Shown: positions 35,863-43,867 of the stretch, piece by piece
Layout: every line of letters begins with the position of its first letter
Position numbering within the stretch: position 1 is the stretch's first letter
Source: Streptomyces davaonensis JCM 4913
GTDB taxonomy: Bacteria > Actinomycetota > Actinomycetes > Streptomycetales > Streptomycetaceae
DNA: 64,000 bases
Direction: 5' to 3'
Assembly (NCBI RefSeq): GCF_000349325.1
Contig: NC_020504.1
Coordinates: forward strand, 7,358,326-7,422,325
Notes under the pieces: generated by a model
Seen by the model: the letters and a program-made list of their open reading frames with translations, nothing else
Told to the model about the DNA's origin: nothing
Database searches by the model: none
Position numbers and translations under genes: made by a program

Positions 35863-36002
35863 AATCTCCTGCCTGGTCAGGCCACTTGTCAAGGTTTCGG
35901 CCATGTACACCGGTCAACGGGTAGATGAACCGGGCGGCATGGGGCCAAAGCGGTCTAGGCTGAGCGGCCGAGTGGTACGACGCGCCCGAGGAGAACCAGC
36001 CG

Positions 36003-37430
36003 ATGTCAGACAGCTCCCCCCTGCCGCCGGTACGGCTGCACCCCGAAGCGGAGCTGGCGCGGGACGCGCTGTCCACGCCGTTGCTCGCCCGGGCCGCCCG
36101 GCTCGCCCGCTGGGCCGGTCCCGACACCCGGGTCGACGCCGGCGGCGGACTCGCCGAGGAGCAGCTCCCCGCGGCCGCCGAACTCCTCGGCCTGACCGGC
36201 GACGACGCCGCGGCCGACGCCTCCGAGGCATGGCGGGTCGCGGTCGACTCCGGGCTCGTCGAGATCACCGACGAGGACGAGGGCACCGTCGCCGCGGGCG
36301 AGGACCTCGCCCTGCTCACCGGCGGCTCCCCGCACGACGTGCTCGCGGTCTGGCTGTCCGCGCTGGAGACGGTGCTCGCGGACGCCTCGGTGCCGGACCT
36401 CGACGACCTCGTCGGCGCCGTGAACCTCGAGGACGGCGGCGAGATCGACTTCTCCCAGCTGGACTGGGACCCCGAGGCCGAGGCGGAGTTCCTCGACGAG
36501 GTGCTCGGCAACCTCTACCTCCTCACCGTCAGCGAGGACGGCCCCGGCGAGGCCCCGGTGCCGCTGCCCGCGCTGGCCGCGTCGGTCATCGTGCCCAGCG
36601 ACATGGGGGAGCCCACCAACGACGTGCTGGAGCAGGTCTCCGACGCGATGATGCGCCTCGACGACCAGTTCCGGATGCTGGAGCCGGTCGGTCTGGTGGC
36701 GTACCAGCCGGTCGACGAGGCGCTGATGGCGGACGCCGACGAGGAGCCGGCCGCGCCGGTCGACGACACCGATGTCTCCCGGTACGGCATGGTCCGGCTG
36801 ACCCCGCTCGGGCTGTACGGCCTGCGGGCGCGGCTGTTGGAGGCCGGGTTCTCGGCGCCGGCCGTCGGGGACCTCGCCGACAAGGGTGCCGATGCGCTGC
36901 TCGACGGTACGGCCGTGTTCCCGCCCGGTGCCGCGCAGGCGGAGACCGAGCAGTGGCTCACCCGGCGTGAAGTGCTGCCCGCGGCACGGGAGTTGCTGGC
37001 GGCTGCCCGGGGGGCGGACTCCGGGGCGCCACTGCGACGGCTGCGATGCCAGCAGGCGCTGTCTCTGGTCGGCGTCGAGGCGGAGCCCGCGCTGCGGGAG
37101 GTGCTGGACGATCCTGAGCTGGGTGGGCTTGCCCGGGTCTGGCTGACCGAGCGGGGGGCCGCGGATGTGCCGGTGCCCAGTGAGGCGATGGTGTTCTGGC
37201 TGACGATCGACACGGTTGCCGCGCAGTTGGCGGCGGAGGGGAACTCCGAGGAGCTCCGGGCCCTTGTCGAGGGGCTCGCTCAGCAGCACAGTGGGTTCTT
37301 CGCGGCGGTGTGGCGGGTGGATCATCCCGCTACCGCGGAGGTGTTGGAGGCGATGGGGCGGTTGCATCCGGACAAGCGGATCGCGAAGGAAGCGCGGAAG
37401 GCTGCGTTCAAGGCTCGGTCGCAGGCCTAA
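36003..37430 (+). CDS. Conserved hypothetical protein
   Basis: A 475-residue acidic, alanine- and glutamate-rich helical protein without signal peptide or membrane segment. I recognise no catalytic motif. The centre has an acidic low-complexity stretch (ISDEDEG-like and MADADEEPAAPVDDTD) and the C-terminus ends in basic KRIAKEARKAAFKARSQA. It appears to be a conserved Streptomyces protein of unknown function. The last third uses less biased codons than the first part. Confidence 0.8.
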   Translation: MSDSSPLPPVRLHPEAELARDALSTPLLARAARLARWAGPDTRVDAGGGLAEEQLPAAAELLGLTGDDAAADASEAWRVAVDSGLVEITDEDEGTVAAGEDLALLTGGSPHDVLAVWLSALETVLADASVPDLDDLVGAVNLEDGGEIDFSQLDWDPEAEAEFLDEVLGNLYLLTVSEDGPGEAPVPLPALAASVIVPSDMGEPTNDVLEQVSDAMMRLDDQFRMLEPVGLVAYQPVDEALMADADEEPAAPVDDTDVSRYGMVRLTPLGLYGLRARLLEAGFSAPAVGDLADKGADALLDGTAVFPPGAAQAETEQWLTRREVLPAARELLAAARGADSGAPLRRLRCQQALSLVGVEAEPALREVLDDPELGGLARVWLTERGAADVPVPSEAMVFWLTIDTVAAQLAAEGNSEELRALVEGLAQQHSGFFAAVWRVDHPATAEVLEAMGRLHPDKRIAKEARKAAFKARSQA

Positions 37431-37473
37431 GAGGGTGGGGTGTGGGGAGCGTCGGCGGCTGCGGGTTCGCTGT

Positions 37474-37501
37474 GGCTGGTCGCGCAGTTCCCCGCGCCCC
37501 T
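37474..37501 (+). repeat. Dispersed repeat family B, copy 2
   Basis: Same 28-base unit as at 23706 and 52696. It ends three bases before the GGGGAG that serves as ribosome binding site of the Crp-like gene, so it forms most of that gene's leader. Confidence 0.9.
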
Positions 37502-37514
37502 TTGGGGAGTTGGG

Positions 37515-38186
37515 GTGCGTGTTCGTAGTTTCCTCGGGGAGTTGAGTCCTGGGGCTCGGGGTGCGCTTGCTCGGTATGGGACGCGATTCTCCTTCCCTCG
37601 TGGCTCCTTTCTCATCTCCGAAGGCGCTCTCGATTCCGATGTCTTCGTGCTGCTCTCCTCTTATGTGAAGGTCACCGCCTCGCTGACCGACGGGGGGTGG
37701 ACCCTTGTTGCCGTTCGTATGTCCGGGGACCTCGTCGGGGAACTGGCAGGGATGAGCGGGGCTCCTCGTAGTGCTTCCGTCATTGCCTGCGGGTGTGAGC
37801 CCGTCACCGCGCTTCGGTTGTCGTGGGGGGAATTCGAACAGGTCAAGGCCGAACATCCGGAGGTGCTGGCGCGGCTTCAGGAGTCCGTGAGTCGGAAGCT
37901 GGCCGCGGCCACCCGCCGGCGGGTCGACTATCGGCGGCGCAGCCCCACTGTCCGGCTTGCCCGGGTTCTGGTGGAGATGGCCGATGACTTCGGGCAATCG
38001 GTGCGCGGGCGGGAGGTAATCCTTCCGATGGACCTGAAGCACCTGGAGTGGGGCGAGTTGATCGGGGTCTCGGAGAGCACCGCGTACCGCGCTCTGCGGG
38101 AGCTGCGTGATCTCGTGGACGCTCATCACCGGCGTGTCATCGTCATGGATCTGACGGGGCTCCGTGCCGTGGCCGACAGGGAGTAA
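37515..38186 (+). CDS. Crp/Fnr-family regulator with intact cyclic-nucleotide pocket
   Basis: A 223-residue regulator. The N-terminal beta-barrel has the phosphate-binding cassette GDLVGELAGMSGAPRSASVIA, which keeps the G-E-L and R-S-A residues that bind cyclic nucleotides. The C-terminal HTH is LEWGELIGVSESTAYRALRELRD. GTG 37515 is chosen since GGGGAG lies 5 bases before; upstream frame is repeat DNA. It is followed within 80 bases by a cyclase-fold protein gene and then a Pycsar-effector-type gene, so the ligand may be made next door. Confidence 0.9.
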   Translation: MRVRSFLGELSPGARGALARYGTRFSFPRGSFLISEGALDSDVFVLLSSYVKVTASLTDGGWTLVAVRMSGDLVGELAGMSGAPRSASVIACGCEPVTALRLSWGEFEQVKAEHPEVLARLQESVSRKLAAATRRRVDYRRRSPTVRLARVLVEMADDFGQSVRGREVILPMDLKHLEWGELIGVSESTAYRALRELRDLVDAHHRRVIVMDLTGLRAVADRE

Positions 38187-38265
38187 ACACGGGGGGCGTG
38201 CACCGGGCGCGAAGCGGGTGGCGACCCTTCGTTCGGGTGTGATATTCACCTGCTGTCACCACGGC

Positions 38266-39660
38266 ATGGACTTCGTCCTCCTGTCAGGAGAGGTCACACC
38301 CACTTTGCAAGGCAACGCCTCCGACTCCGGTGACGGACTCGGTTCCGATTCAGTCGACAATCTCTTCGAAGCGGTTTTCGTTCGAGCCGATCTGGGCGAC
38401 TACAGCAGTTTCCTCGGCCCCGAGATGGTGGAGGCGCAGGCCGCGCTCTACGGGGCCTACCAAGAGGCGCTCGCACAGATGCCCGAAGTGTTGCGCGGGG
38501 AATGGCGAGGCTTTCAGAAGGACGGTGACGGGTTTCTCGTTCTGTGGCCCAGCAAGCGGATGAGCCTGGTGGTCGCCAAGTTCGTCGCCGCCTTCCAGGA
38601 CACCCTCGCCAAGAAGAACGTCGGCCGGGAACCCGCCAAACTGCTCCGGGTCCGCCTCTCCGTCGTCACCGGCCTCGCCGCGGACAGCGCGCTCGGCACC
38701 GCGGGCGAGGGGGCCGTGGAGGCCAAGCGGCTGGTCGACTGCCAGCAGGCGAAATGGCTCCAGCGGGAGTTCACCGAGCAGCAACTCGTGGTGATCGTCA
38801 GCCAGTACGTGTACGAGCAGACCGTGCGCGGCGGTTGGGCGGCCGGGGTCGATCCGGCGAGCTTCCAGCCGGTTCAGGTGCTCGACAAGCACAAGAAGAA
38901 GCGCGGGGCCTATCTCACCGCCCCCGGCCGCACCGCGGAAGAGGTGCGCAGGACGGTCAACTCCTCGTTGTTCGCCTGGTTGCGGCGCCGGGTCGGAAGA
39001 ACCGTTGCACCCCGGGTCCGCCGTATCGTGCGGGCCGTCAAGTGGACGCCGAAGCTGGTGCTGGCCTCCCTGGCGGCACCGGCCCTGGCGGCGCTGACGG
39101 CGGCGGCGCTGGTCGGCTCGCTGACCTTCAGCTGGTCGCACGGCGGTGCCGGGACCGTCGACGCCTCGGTCTGGGCGGCGGAGACGGCGTCCCCTGCGCC
39201 CGAACGCCCGGGGCCCGCGACCTCACGCTCCGAGGTCGGGCGGCCCTCGCTGAACGTCCCGTCGGCCACCGCGGCGGACGAGCGCGGCGCCGTCGGCAAT
39301 GTGGGCGAGGGCTCGGTCCTCGTCGCCGACGGGACCGGCGTCCGGCTCGTGGACGACCGGGAGGGCGCCGGACGGACCTGGCGGTGGAGCCCGGTGAGTG
39401 GCGGGCGGCTGAGGCTGACGACCGGATCCGCACAGGCGCTGACGCTGGACCCGGGCACGGGCCGGGTCTCGCTCGACGCGTACGCCGCCCTCCCGGCCCA
39501 GCAGTGGTGGGCCGTACCCGTACCCGGTGGCAGGGGCTCCTTCCGCCTGCACAACGGCGCCCGCCCGGACGACTGTCTCACCGCCCGGGATGACGGGCTC
39601 GGACCGCGGATGGAGGGCTGCCGCCCCGGGGACCGCACGCAGGAATGGACGGCGGGCTGA
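38266..39660 (+). CDS. Membrane protein with nucleotide-cyclase-like domain and C-terminal ricin-type domain
   Basis: A 464-residue protein. Residues 35-220 resemble a class III nucleotidyl cyclase homology domain: AVFVRADLGDYSSF and FQKDGDGFLVLWP place Asp42 and Asp88 at the two metal-binding positions, LRVRLSVVTG follows, and GEGAVEAKRL keeps the arginine but not clearly the asparagine. A single helix follows (about 263-289), then an Ala/Pro linker and an outer domain ending CLTARDDGLGPRMEGC ... QEW, ricin-B-like. ATG 38266 lacks a ribosome site; TTG 38305 has AGGAGAGG 11 bases before and is a good alternative. Activity is unproven. Confidence 0.75.
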   Translation: MDFVLLSGEVTPTLQGNASDSGDGLGSDSVDNLFEAVFVRADLGDYSSFLGPEMVEAQAALYGAYQEALAQMPEVLRGEWRGFQKDGDGFLVLWPSKRMSLVVAKFVAAFQDTLAKKNVGREPAKLLRVRLSVVTGLAADSALGTAGEGAVEAKRLVDCQQAKWLQREFTEQQLVVIVSQYVYEQTVRGGWAAGVDPASFQPVQVLDKHKKKRGAYLTAPGRTAEEVRRTVNSSLFAWLRRRVGRTVAPRVRRIVRAVKWTPKLVLASLAAPALAALTAAALVGSLTFSWSHGGAGTVDASVWAAETASPAPERPGPATSRSEVGRPSLNVPSATAADERGAVGNVGEGSVLVADGTGVRLVDDREGAGRTWRWSPVSGGRLRLTTGSAQALTLDPGTGRVSLDAYAALPAQQWWAVPVPGGRGSFRLHNGARPDDCLTARDDGLGPRMEGCRPGDRTQEWTAG

Positions 39661-39792
39661 CATCCGCCCCCGAACGCGCGTACGTGTCCTCCTCCGTGCC
39701 CCGGCGCCACCCCGTCACCTGACGGGCGATGCCCGCTCGCCCGGCCGGGCCACCGCACCCTGGTGGCACGGGAGTCGGGGCAGGGGGCGTCG

Positions 39793-40275
39793 ATGTCGGA
39801 GTACGGGGGAGGCCGGGCGGTGGAGATCGCCGTGGCCGCGGGGCTGGGGGCGCTGTCGGCCTTCCAGGGATACGTCCAGGAGGCCGATGCGAAGATCAAC
39901 AGCATGCTGGTGGTGCACACCGGGGGAGTGGTCGCGGTGGTGACCACGCTCGGCAACGGCGAACGGCAGCGGCACGGTTCGCTCACCGACGTCGCCCTCG
40001 CCCTGTTCGCCGTGGCCTTCCTGGTCTCCGGCTATCACCTCGCGCGGGCCATGCGGCCCCGGCTGCGCGTACCGCTGCCGCTGAGCCCCTTCGGCTTCAT
40101 GGGCCTGGACATACCGCCCTCCGCCGACCCGCGCGAGCTGTGCGCCCAGCTCTGGGACATGGCACGTCTGCTGGGCGTCATCGCGCACGCCAAGAACCGC
40201 CATCTGCTGCGGGCCATGCCCTGGACCGGAGTGATGCTGTGCTGCGGGGTCGCGGTGGCGATGTCAGGAGGGTGA
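39793..40275 (+). CDS. Pycsar-effector-type membrane protein
   Basis: A 160-residue protein with two helices (about 38-54 and 65-84), a cytosolic stretch containing ELCAQLWDMARLLGVIAHAKNRHLLRA, and a third helix (143-158). The start of the first helix, QEADAKINSMLVVHTGG, and the K-rich segment before the last helix fit the Pycsar TM effector family, which responds to cyclic UMP or CMP and damages the membrane in phage defence. It follows the cyclase-fold gene by 132 bases. Family call rests on motif memory and is moderate. Confidence 0.7.
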   Translation: MSEYGGGRAVEIAVAAGLGALSAFQGYVQEADAKINSMLVVHTGGVVAVVTTLGNGERQRHGSLTDVALALFAVAFLVSGYHLARAMRPRLRVPLPLSPFGFMGLDIPPSADPRELCAQLWDMARLLGVIAHAKNRHLLRAMPWTGVMLCCGVAVAMSGG

Positions 40276-40299
40276 GTCATGGCTCCGTGGCCGCCCGGA

Positions 40300-40321
40300 G
40301 TTCAACTCCCGTTCAGCCGCG
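40300..40321 (+). promoter_or_regulatory. PHO box upstream of phoX
   Basis: Two consecutive 11-base units GTTCAACTCCC (40300-40310) and GTTCAGCCGCG (40311-40321) fit the Streptomyces PhoP direct-repeat consensus (GTTCA followed by a variable 6-base tail). It lies 66-87 bases before the phoX start. Confidence 0.82.
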
Positions 40322-40386
40322 GGCGGGACGGTGTCGAACCGAGGTCCGCCACCCTCCACGGCACACCCACCGTCACAGGAGACAGC

Positions 40387-41844
40387 ATGTCGCTCACCCG
40401 CAGGGACTTCGCCAGGAAATCCGCCGTCACCGGAGCCGGTGTGGCGCTGGCGGGCAGTGTCGGCGCCCTCGCCACCGCTCCGAACGCCCTCGCCGCGACC
40501 GAGACCGTGACCGACGGCGCGGACCCGCTGCACGCGTACATCAGCCTCGGGTACGGGCCGCTGCTCCCCGACCCCGACGGCATCCTGGCGCTGCCGGCCG
40601 GATTCTCGTACCGCATCCTGACGCACGTCGGAAAGACCAAGCTGGAGTCCGGCGAGGGCACGCCGTCCAACCACGACGGCACCGCCGCCTTCGACGGCCC
40701 GCGCGGTACCACCCTGCTGGTCAACAACCACGAGATCGGCGGCGCCTACGCCGACGCCGACCACCCCGTCCCGCTCGCCGAGGGCCTGGTCTACGACCCC
40801 GCAGCGGCCGGTGGCTGCACGGTCGTCGAGGTCCGCCCCGGCGGCAAGGTCGCCGAGTGGGTCGGCATCGCCGGCACCTCCACCAACTGTGCGGGCGGCA
40901 CCACGCCTTGGGACACCTGGCTCACCTGCGAGGAGACCGAGGACAAGGCCGGCTCCAAGGGCATGACCAAGGACCACGGCTATGTCTTCGAGGTCGACCC
41001 CGCCGACCGCCGCGCCAACAAGAACCCCAAGCCAATCAAGGCGCTGGGCCGCTACGCCCACGAGGCCGTCGTCATCGACCCCAAGCGCGGCCACGCCTAT
41101 CTGACCGAGGACGCCTCCAACCCCAACGGCCTGCTGTTCCGCTGGACCCCGCCCGAGGGCTACCGGCACGGCCGCGGCAGGTTCCGCACCCTCGCCGACG
41201 ACGCGGGCCGCCTCCAGGCCTCCAAGTGCTTCGACTCCGGCGGCCAGTTCGTCGACGACCTCTCCCGCGCCACGAAGATCGGCACGGTGTACGGCGTGGA
41301 CTGGATCGACGTGCCCGACCGGGACGCGAAGACCACCTCCGTGCGCAAGCAGTTCACCGCCGGCCAGATCACCCGCTGCCGCAAGCTGGAGGGCATGTGG
41401 TGGGGTGACGGCGGCGCGTACATCGTCTCCTCCTACGCCCGCGCGGAGAGCCCCGGTCAGGCGCACGACGGCCAGGTCTGGTTCTACGACCCCAAGCGCC
41501 GCACCCTCACCCTGAAGGTCCTCCTCGGCGTGAACGCCGACCCCGCTGATCCCTCGGCGGTTGGCGCCTTCGACGGCCCCGACAACATCACCGTCTCCCC
41601 CTACGGCGGCCTGATCATCGCCGAGGACGGCGAGGGCATCCAGCACCTGTTCGGCGCCACCGACCGCGGCCGCACCTACCCGATCGCCCGCAACGACCTG
41701 AACATCGGCACCGAGGAGGAGCCGGAGTACAGCGAGTTCACCGGCGTCACCTTCTCGCCCAGCGGCCGCACCCTGTACGCCAACATCCAGGACCCGGGCA
41801 TCATGCTCGCGATCACCGGACCCTGGAAGCGCCAGGGGCGGTAG
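40387..41844 (+). CDS. phoX: PhoX-type phosphatase with Tat signal (DUF839)
   Basis: A 485-residue exported protein. The N-terminus MSLTRRDFARKS is a twin-arginine signal (cleavage about residue 37, ALAAT). The PhoX/DUF839 core includes NNHEIGGAY, TCEETEDKAG, RYAHEAVVID and DNITVSPYGGLIIAEDGEG, with the glutamates that hold calcium and iron. It releases phosphate from organic esters outside the cell. ATG 40387 follows CAGGAGA. The PHO box upstream indicates induction under phosphate starvation by PhoRP. Confidence 0.92.
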   Translation: MSLTRRDFARKSAVTGAGVALAGSVGALATAPNALAATETVTDGADPLHAYISLGYGPLLPDPDGILALPAGFSYRILTHVGKTKLESGEGTPSNHDGTAAFDGPRGTTLLVNNHEIGGAYADADHPVPLAEGLVYDPAAAGGCTVVEVRPGGKVAEWVGIAGTSTNCAGGTTPWDTWLTCEETEDKAGSKGMTKDHGYVFEVDPADRRANKNPKPIKALGRYAHEAVVIDPKRGHAYLTEDASNPNGLLFRWTPPEGYRHGRGRFRTLADDAGRLQASKCFDSGGQFVDDLSRATKIGTVYGVDWIDVPDRDAKTTSVRKQFTAGQITRCRKLEGMWWGDGGAYIVSSYARAESPGQAHDGQVWFYDPKRRTLTLKVLLGVNADPADPSAVGAFDGPDNITVSPYGGLIIAEDGEGIQHLFGATDRGRTYPIARNDLNIGTEEEPEYSEFTGVTFSPSGRTLYANIQDPGIMLAITGPWKRQGR

Positions 41845-41897
41845 TTAATTCGCTCGCCCACCGAATGCTGCGCCTCCTACAGTGAGTTCACGACGTC

Positions 41898-41980
41898 ACG
41901 CACCTCCCGGTGCGATGGCAGCGGCTACTTCTTTCTCCAAGAATCCGACGCCGCAGCCGACTTGAACTCGGGAGGCGCAG
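41898..41980 (+). ncRNA. Y-RNA-like RNA 1 (without tRNA module)
   Basis: The first of two related structured RNAs upstream of the Ro gene. Ends pair as GCACCTCCCG (41900-41909) with CGGGAGGCGC (41969-41978), one mismatch. Its 5' half (CCCGGTGCGATGGCAGCGG then CTACTTC) matches the 5' half of the second RNA, and its 3' half (GCCGACTTGAACTCGGG) resembles that RNA's 3' half, but the tRNA-like part is missing. A TACAGT at 41878-41883 may be its -10. Exact ends are unknown. Confidence 0.7.
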
Positions 41981-41985
41981 CTCAT

Positions 41986-42137
41986 GGTGGGTGCCCGGTG
42001 CGCAGGCAACGGTTACTTCATTGGATCAGAAGGTTGCGGGTTCGAATCCCGTCATCGACTTCGGGTCGGTGTAGCTCAATCGGATAGAGCATCTGACTAG
42101 TCCGTCGCCGACTCCTGATCTCGGGCATCCACCTTTT
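41986..42137 (+). ncRNA. yrlA: YrlA-type Y RNA 2 with circularly permuted tRNA module
   Basis: Terminal stem GGTGGGTGCCCG (41986-41997) / CGGGCATCCACC (42122-42133), followed by TTTT. The internal part is a tRNA in permuted order: anticodon-stem 3' strand TCAGA, 5-base variable loop, T arm GCGGG-TTCGAAT-CCCGT, acceptor strand CATCGAC, a TTCGG loop, acceptor strand GTCGGTG, D arm GCTC...GAGC, and anticodon-stem 5' strand TCTGA. This is the layout known for bacterial YrlA RNAs that bind Ro proteins; the Ro gene starts 56 bases later. Confidence 0.88.
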
Positions 42138-42192
42138 GCGCGCCTTCCTCCGAAGACGATCCGAAACCGCTTTGAATTCGGGGGAATTCAGC

Positions 42193-43785
42193 ATGTCCCG
42201 CTTCAACATCCGGAACATCCGGACCGCCAAGGCCCCGCCGACCTCGCGCGTGACCTCCACCGGCCGCGTCCTGCGTACCTACGAGGGCGGCCGTGGCCGT
42301 GAGCGCGACGCGCGCTCCGAGCTCTTCCTGCTCGCGGTCGCCAACTTCGTCTCCCAGCAGACCTTCTACGAGTCCGGCGACGCCCGCGACGACCGCTTCC
42401 AGAAGCTGGTGCGCGAACTCGCCGTCACCGACCCGGAGTGGACGGCCGGTCTGCTCGGCTGGCTGCGCGGCGAGGGCAACCTCCGTACCGCCGCCGTCGT
42501 GGGCGCCGCCGAGTACGTCAAGGCGCGGCTGGACGCGGGCGTCACCGAGGGCCCGTCGAACCGGCGGGTCGTGGACTCGGTGCTCCAGCGGCCCGACGAG
42601 CCCGGCGAACTGCTGGCGTACTGGACCGCGACGTACGGCCGTAACGTCCCCAAGCCCGTCAAGCGGGGCATCGCCGACGCCGTACGGCGGCTCTACAGCG
42701 GCAAGTCGCTGCTGAAGTACGACACCGCGTCCAAGGGCTACCGCTTCGGCGACATCCTCAACCTGGTGCACGCGGCGCCGGACCCGGCGAAGTCCTGGCA
42801 GGGCGAGCTGTTCCAGTACGCCCTGGACCGGCGGCACAACCCCGACACCGCGGTGCCGCCCGCGTCCAACCGGACGCTGGTCGCCCACCGCGAGCTGATG
42901 GCGCTGCCCGTCGAGGAGCGGCGTGCGGTCGTGACGTCGGACGGCGGGGCCGAGCGGCTGGCCGCGGCCGGGATGACCTGGGAGGCGCTGGCGGGCTGGC
43001 TCCAGGGGCCGATGGACAAGGCGGCCTGGGAGGCCGTCATCCCGTCGATGGGCCCGATGGCGCTGGTGCGGAACCTGCGGAACTTCGACGAGGCGGGTGT
43101 CTCGGACGAGGTCGCCGCGCAGGTCGCCGATCGGATCAGCGACCCGGCGGAGGTCGCGCGCTCGCGGCAGTTCCCGTTCCGGTACCTGGCCGCCTACCAG
43201 CACGCGCCGTCGCTGCGCTGGTCCTACCCGCTGGAGCGGGCGCTCGGCCACTCGCTGGCCAACGTGCCCGCGCTGCCCGGCCGGACGCTGGTGCTCGTCG
43301 ACCGCTCGGGTTCGATGTTCTACTCGCGGCTGTCGGACCGCTCGGAGCTCAACCGGGCCGACGCGGCGGCGATCTTCGGTACGGCGCTCGCGCTGCGGGC
43401 GGCGGACGCGGACCTCGTCGAGTTCGGCACCACGAGCCGGCGGCTGACCTTCGGCAAGGGCGAGTCGGTGCTCAAGGTCCTGGAGCGGTTCGGCGACCTG
43501 GGCGGCACCGACACCACCTCGGCGGTCCGCGCGCACTACCGCGGCCAGGACCGGGTGCTGATCGTCACGGACGAGCAGTACGCGTTCAACCGCCACGGCG
43601 GCCCGACCGAGCAGATCCCGGCGGACATCCCGGTCTACACCTGGAACCTGGCCGGGTACCGGGCGGGCCACGGTCCGTCCGGCGTGCCCAACAGGCACAC
43701 CTTCGGCGGCCTCTCGGACGCCGCGTTCCGGATGGTGCCGCTGCTCGAGAGCGCCCGGGACGCCGACTGGCCCTGGGTCGCCTGA
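42193..43785 (+). CDS. rsr: Ro60/TROVE-domain protein (Rsr)
   Basis: A 530-residue Ro ortholog. The N-terminal HEAT-repeat TROVE ring (TYEGGRGRERDARSELFLL, FVSQQTFYESGDARDDRF) binds Y RNA and misfolded RNA; the C-terminal von Willebrand A domain has the MIDAS motif VLVDRSGSMF near residue 370. In Deinococcus and Salmonella, Rsr works with Y RNA and PNPase in RNA processing and decay under stress. ATG 42193 follows GGGGA. Two Y-like RNAs lie directly upstream, and a hairpin follows the stop. Confidence 0.95.
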   Translation: MSRFNIRNIRTAKAPPTSRVTSTGRVLRTYEGGRGRERDARSELFLLAVANFVSQQTFYESGDARDDRFQKLVRELAVTDPEWTAGLLGWLRGEGNLRTAAVVGAAEYVKARLDAGVTEGPSNRRVVDSVLQRPDEPGELLAYWTATYGRNVPKPVKRGIADAVRRLYSGKSLLKYDTASKGYRFGDILNLVHAAPDPAKSWQGELFQYALDRRHNPDTAVPPASNRTLVAHRELMALPVEERRAVVTSDGGAERLAAAGMTWEALAGWLQGPMDKAAWEAVIPSMGPMALVRNLRNFDEAGVSDEVAAQVADRISDPAEVARSRQFPFRYLAAYQHAPSLRWSYPLERALGHSLANVPALPGRTLVLVDRSGSMFYSRLSDRSELNRADAAAIFGTALALRAADADLVEFGTTSRRLTFGKGESVLKVLERFGDLGGTDTTSAVRAHYRGQDRVLIVTDEQYAFNRHGGPTEQIPADIPVYTWNLAGYRAGHGPSGVPNRHTFGGLSDAAFRMVPLLESARDADWPWVA

Positions 43786-43794
43786 GCCCTGATC

Positions 43795-43825
43795 GTGGCC
43801 CGCACTTCACGGGGGTGCGGGCCAC
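43795..43825 (+). terminator. Hairpin after rsr
   Basis: GTGGCCCGCAC (43795-43805) pairs with GTGCGGGCCAC (43815-43825), a perfect 11-base stem with a 9-base loop, 10 bases after the rsr stop. Confidence 0.8.
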
Positions 43826-43829
43826 ACCC

Positions 43830-43867
43830 TTGTCCGGCGCCCGGATTGACATCTAACATTTCAGTTC
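43830..43867 (+). promoter_or_regulatory. Leaderless promoter of the GntR gene
   Basis: TTGTCC (43830-43835), an 18-base spacer and TAACAT (43854-43859) put transcription start about 8 bases on, at the ATG of the GntR gene (43868). No ribosome binding site precedes the ATG, which agrees with a leaderless message. Confidence 0.55.

Noticed and set aside
37440..37514. Upstream extension of the Crp-like gene
   Set aside because: This stretch is the family B repeat, and the GTG at 37515 has a ribosome site directly before it.
42015..42105. A canonical tRNA gene
   Set aside because: T arm, acceptor and D arm are present but in permuted order with the acceptor stem closed by a loop and no anticodon loop, so it is the tRNA mimic of a Y RNA and cannot be a normal tRNA.
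43846..43851. TTGACA as -35 of the GntR gene
   Set aside because: A matching -10 would fall beyond the ATG at 43868; TTGTCC with TAACAT is better placed.
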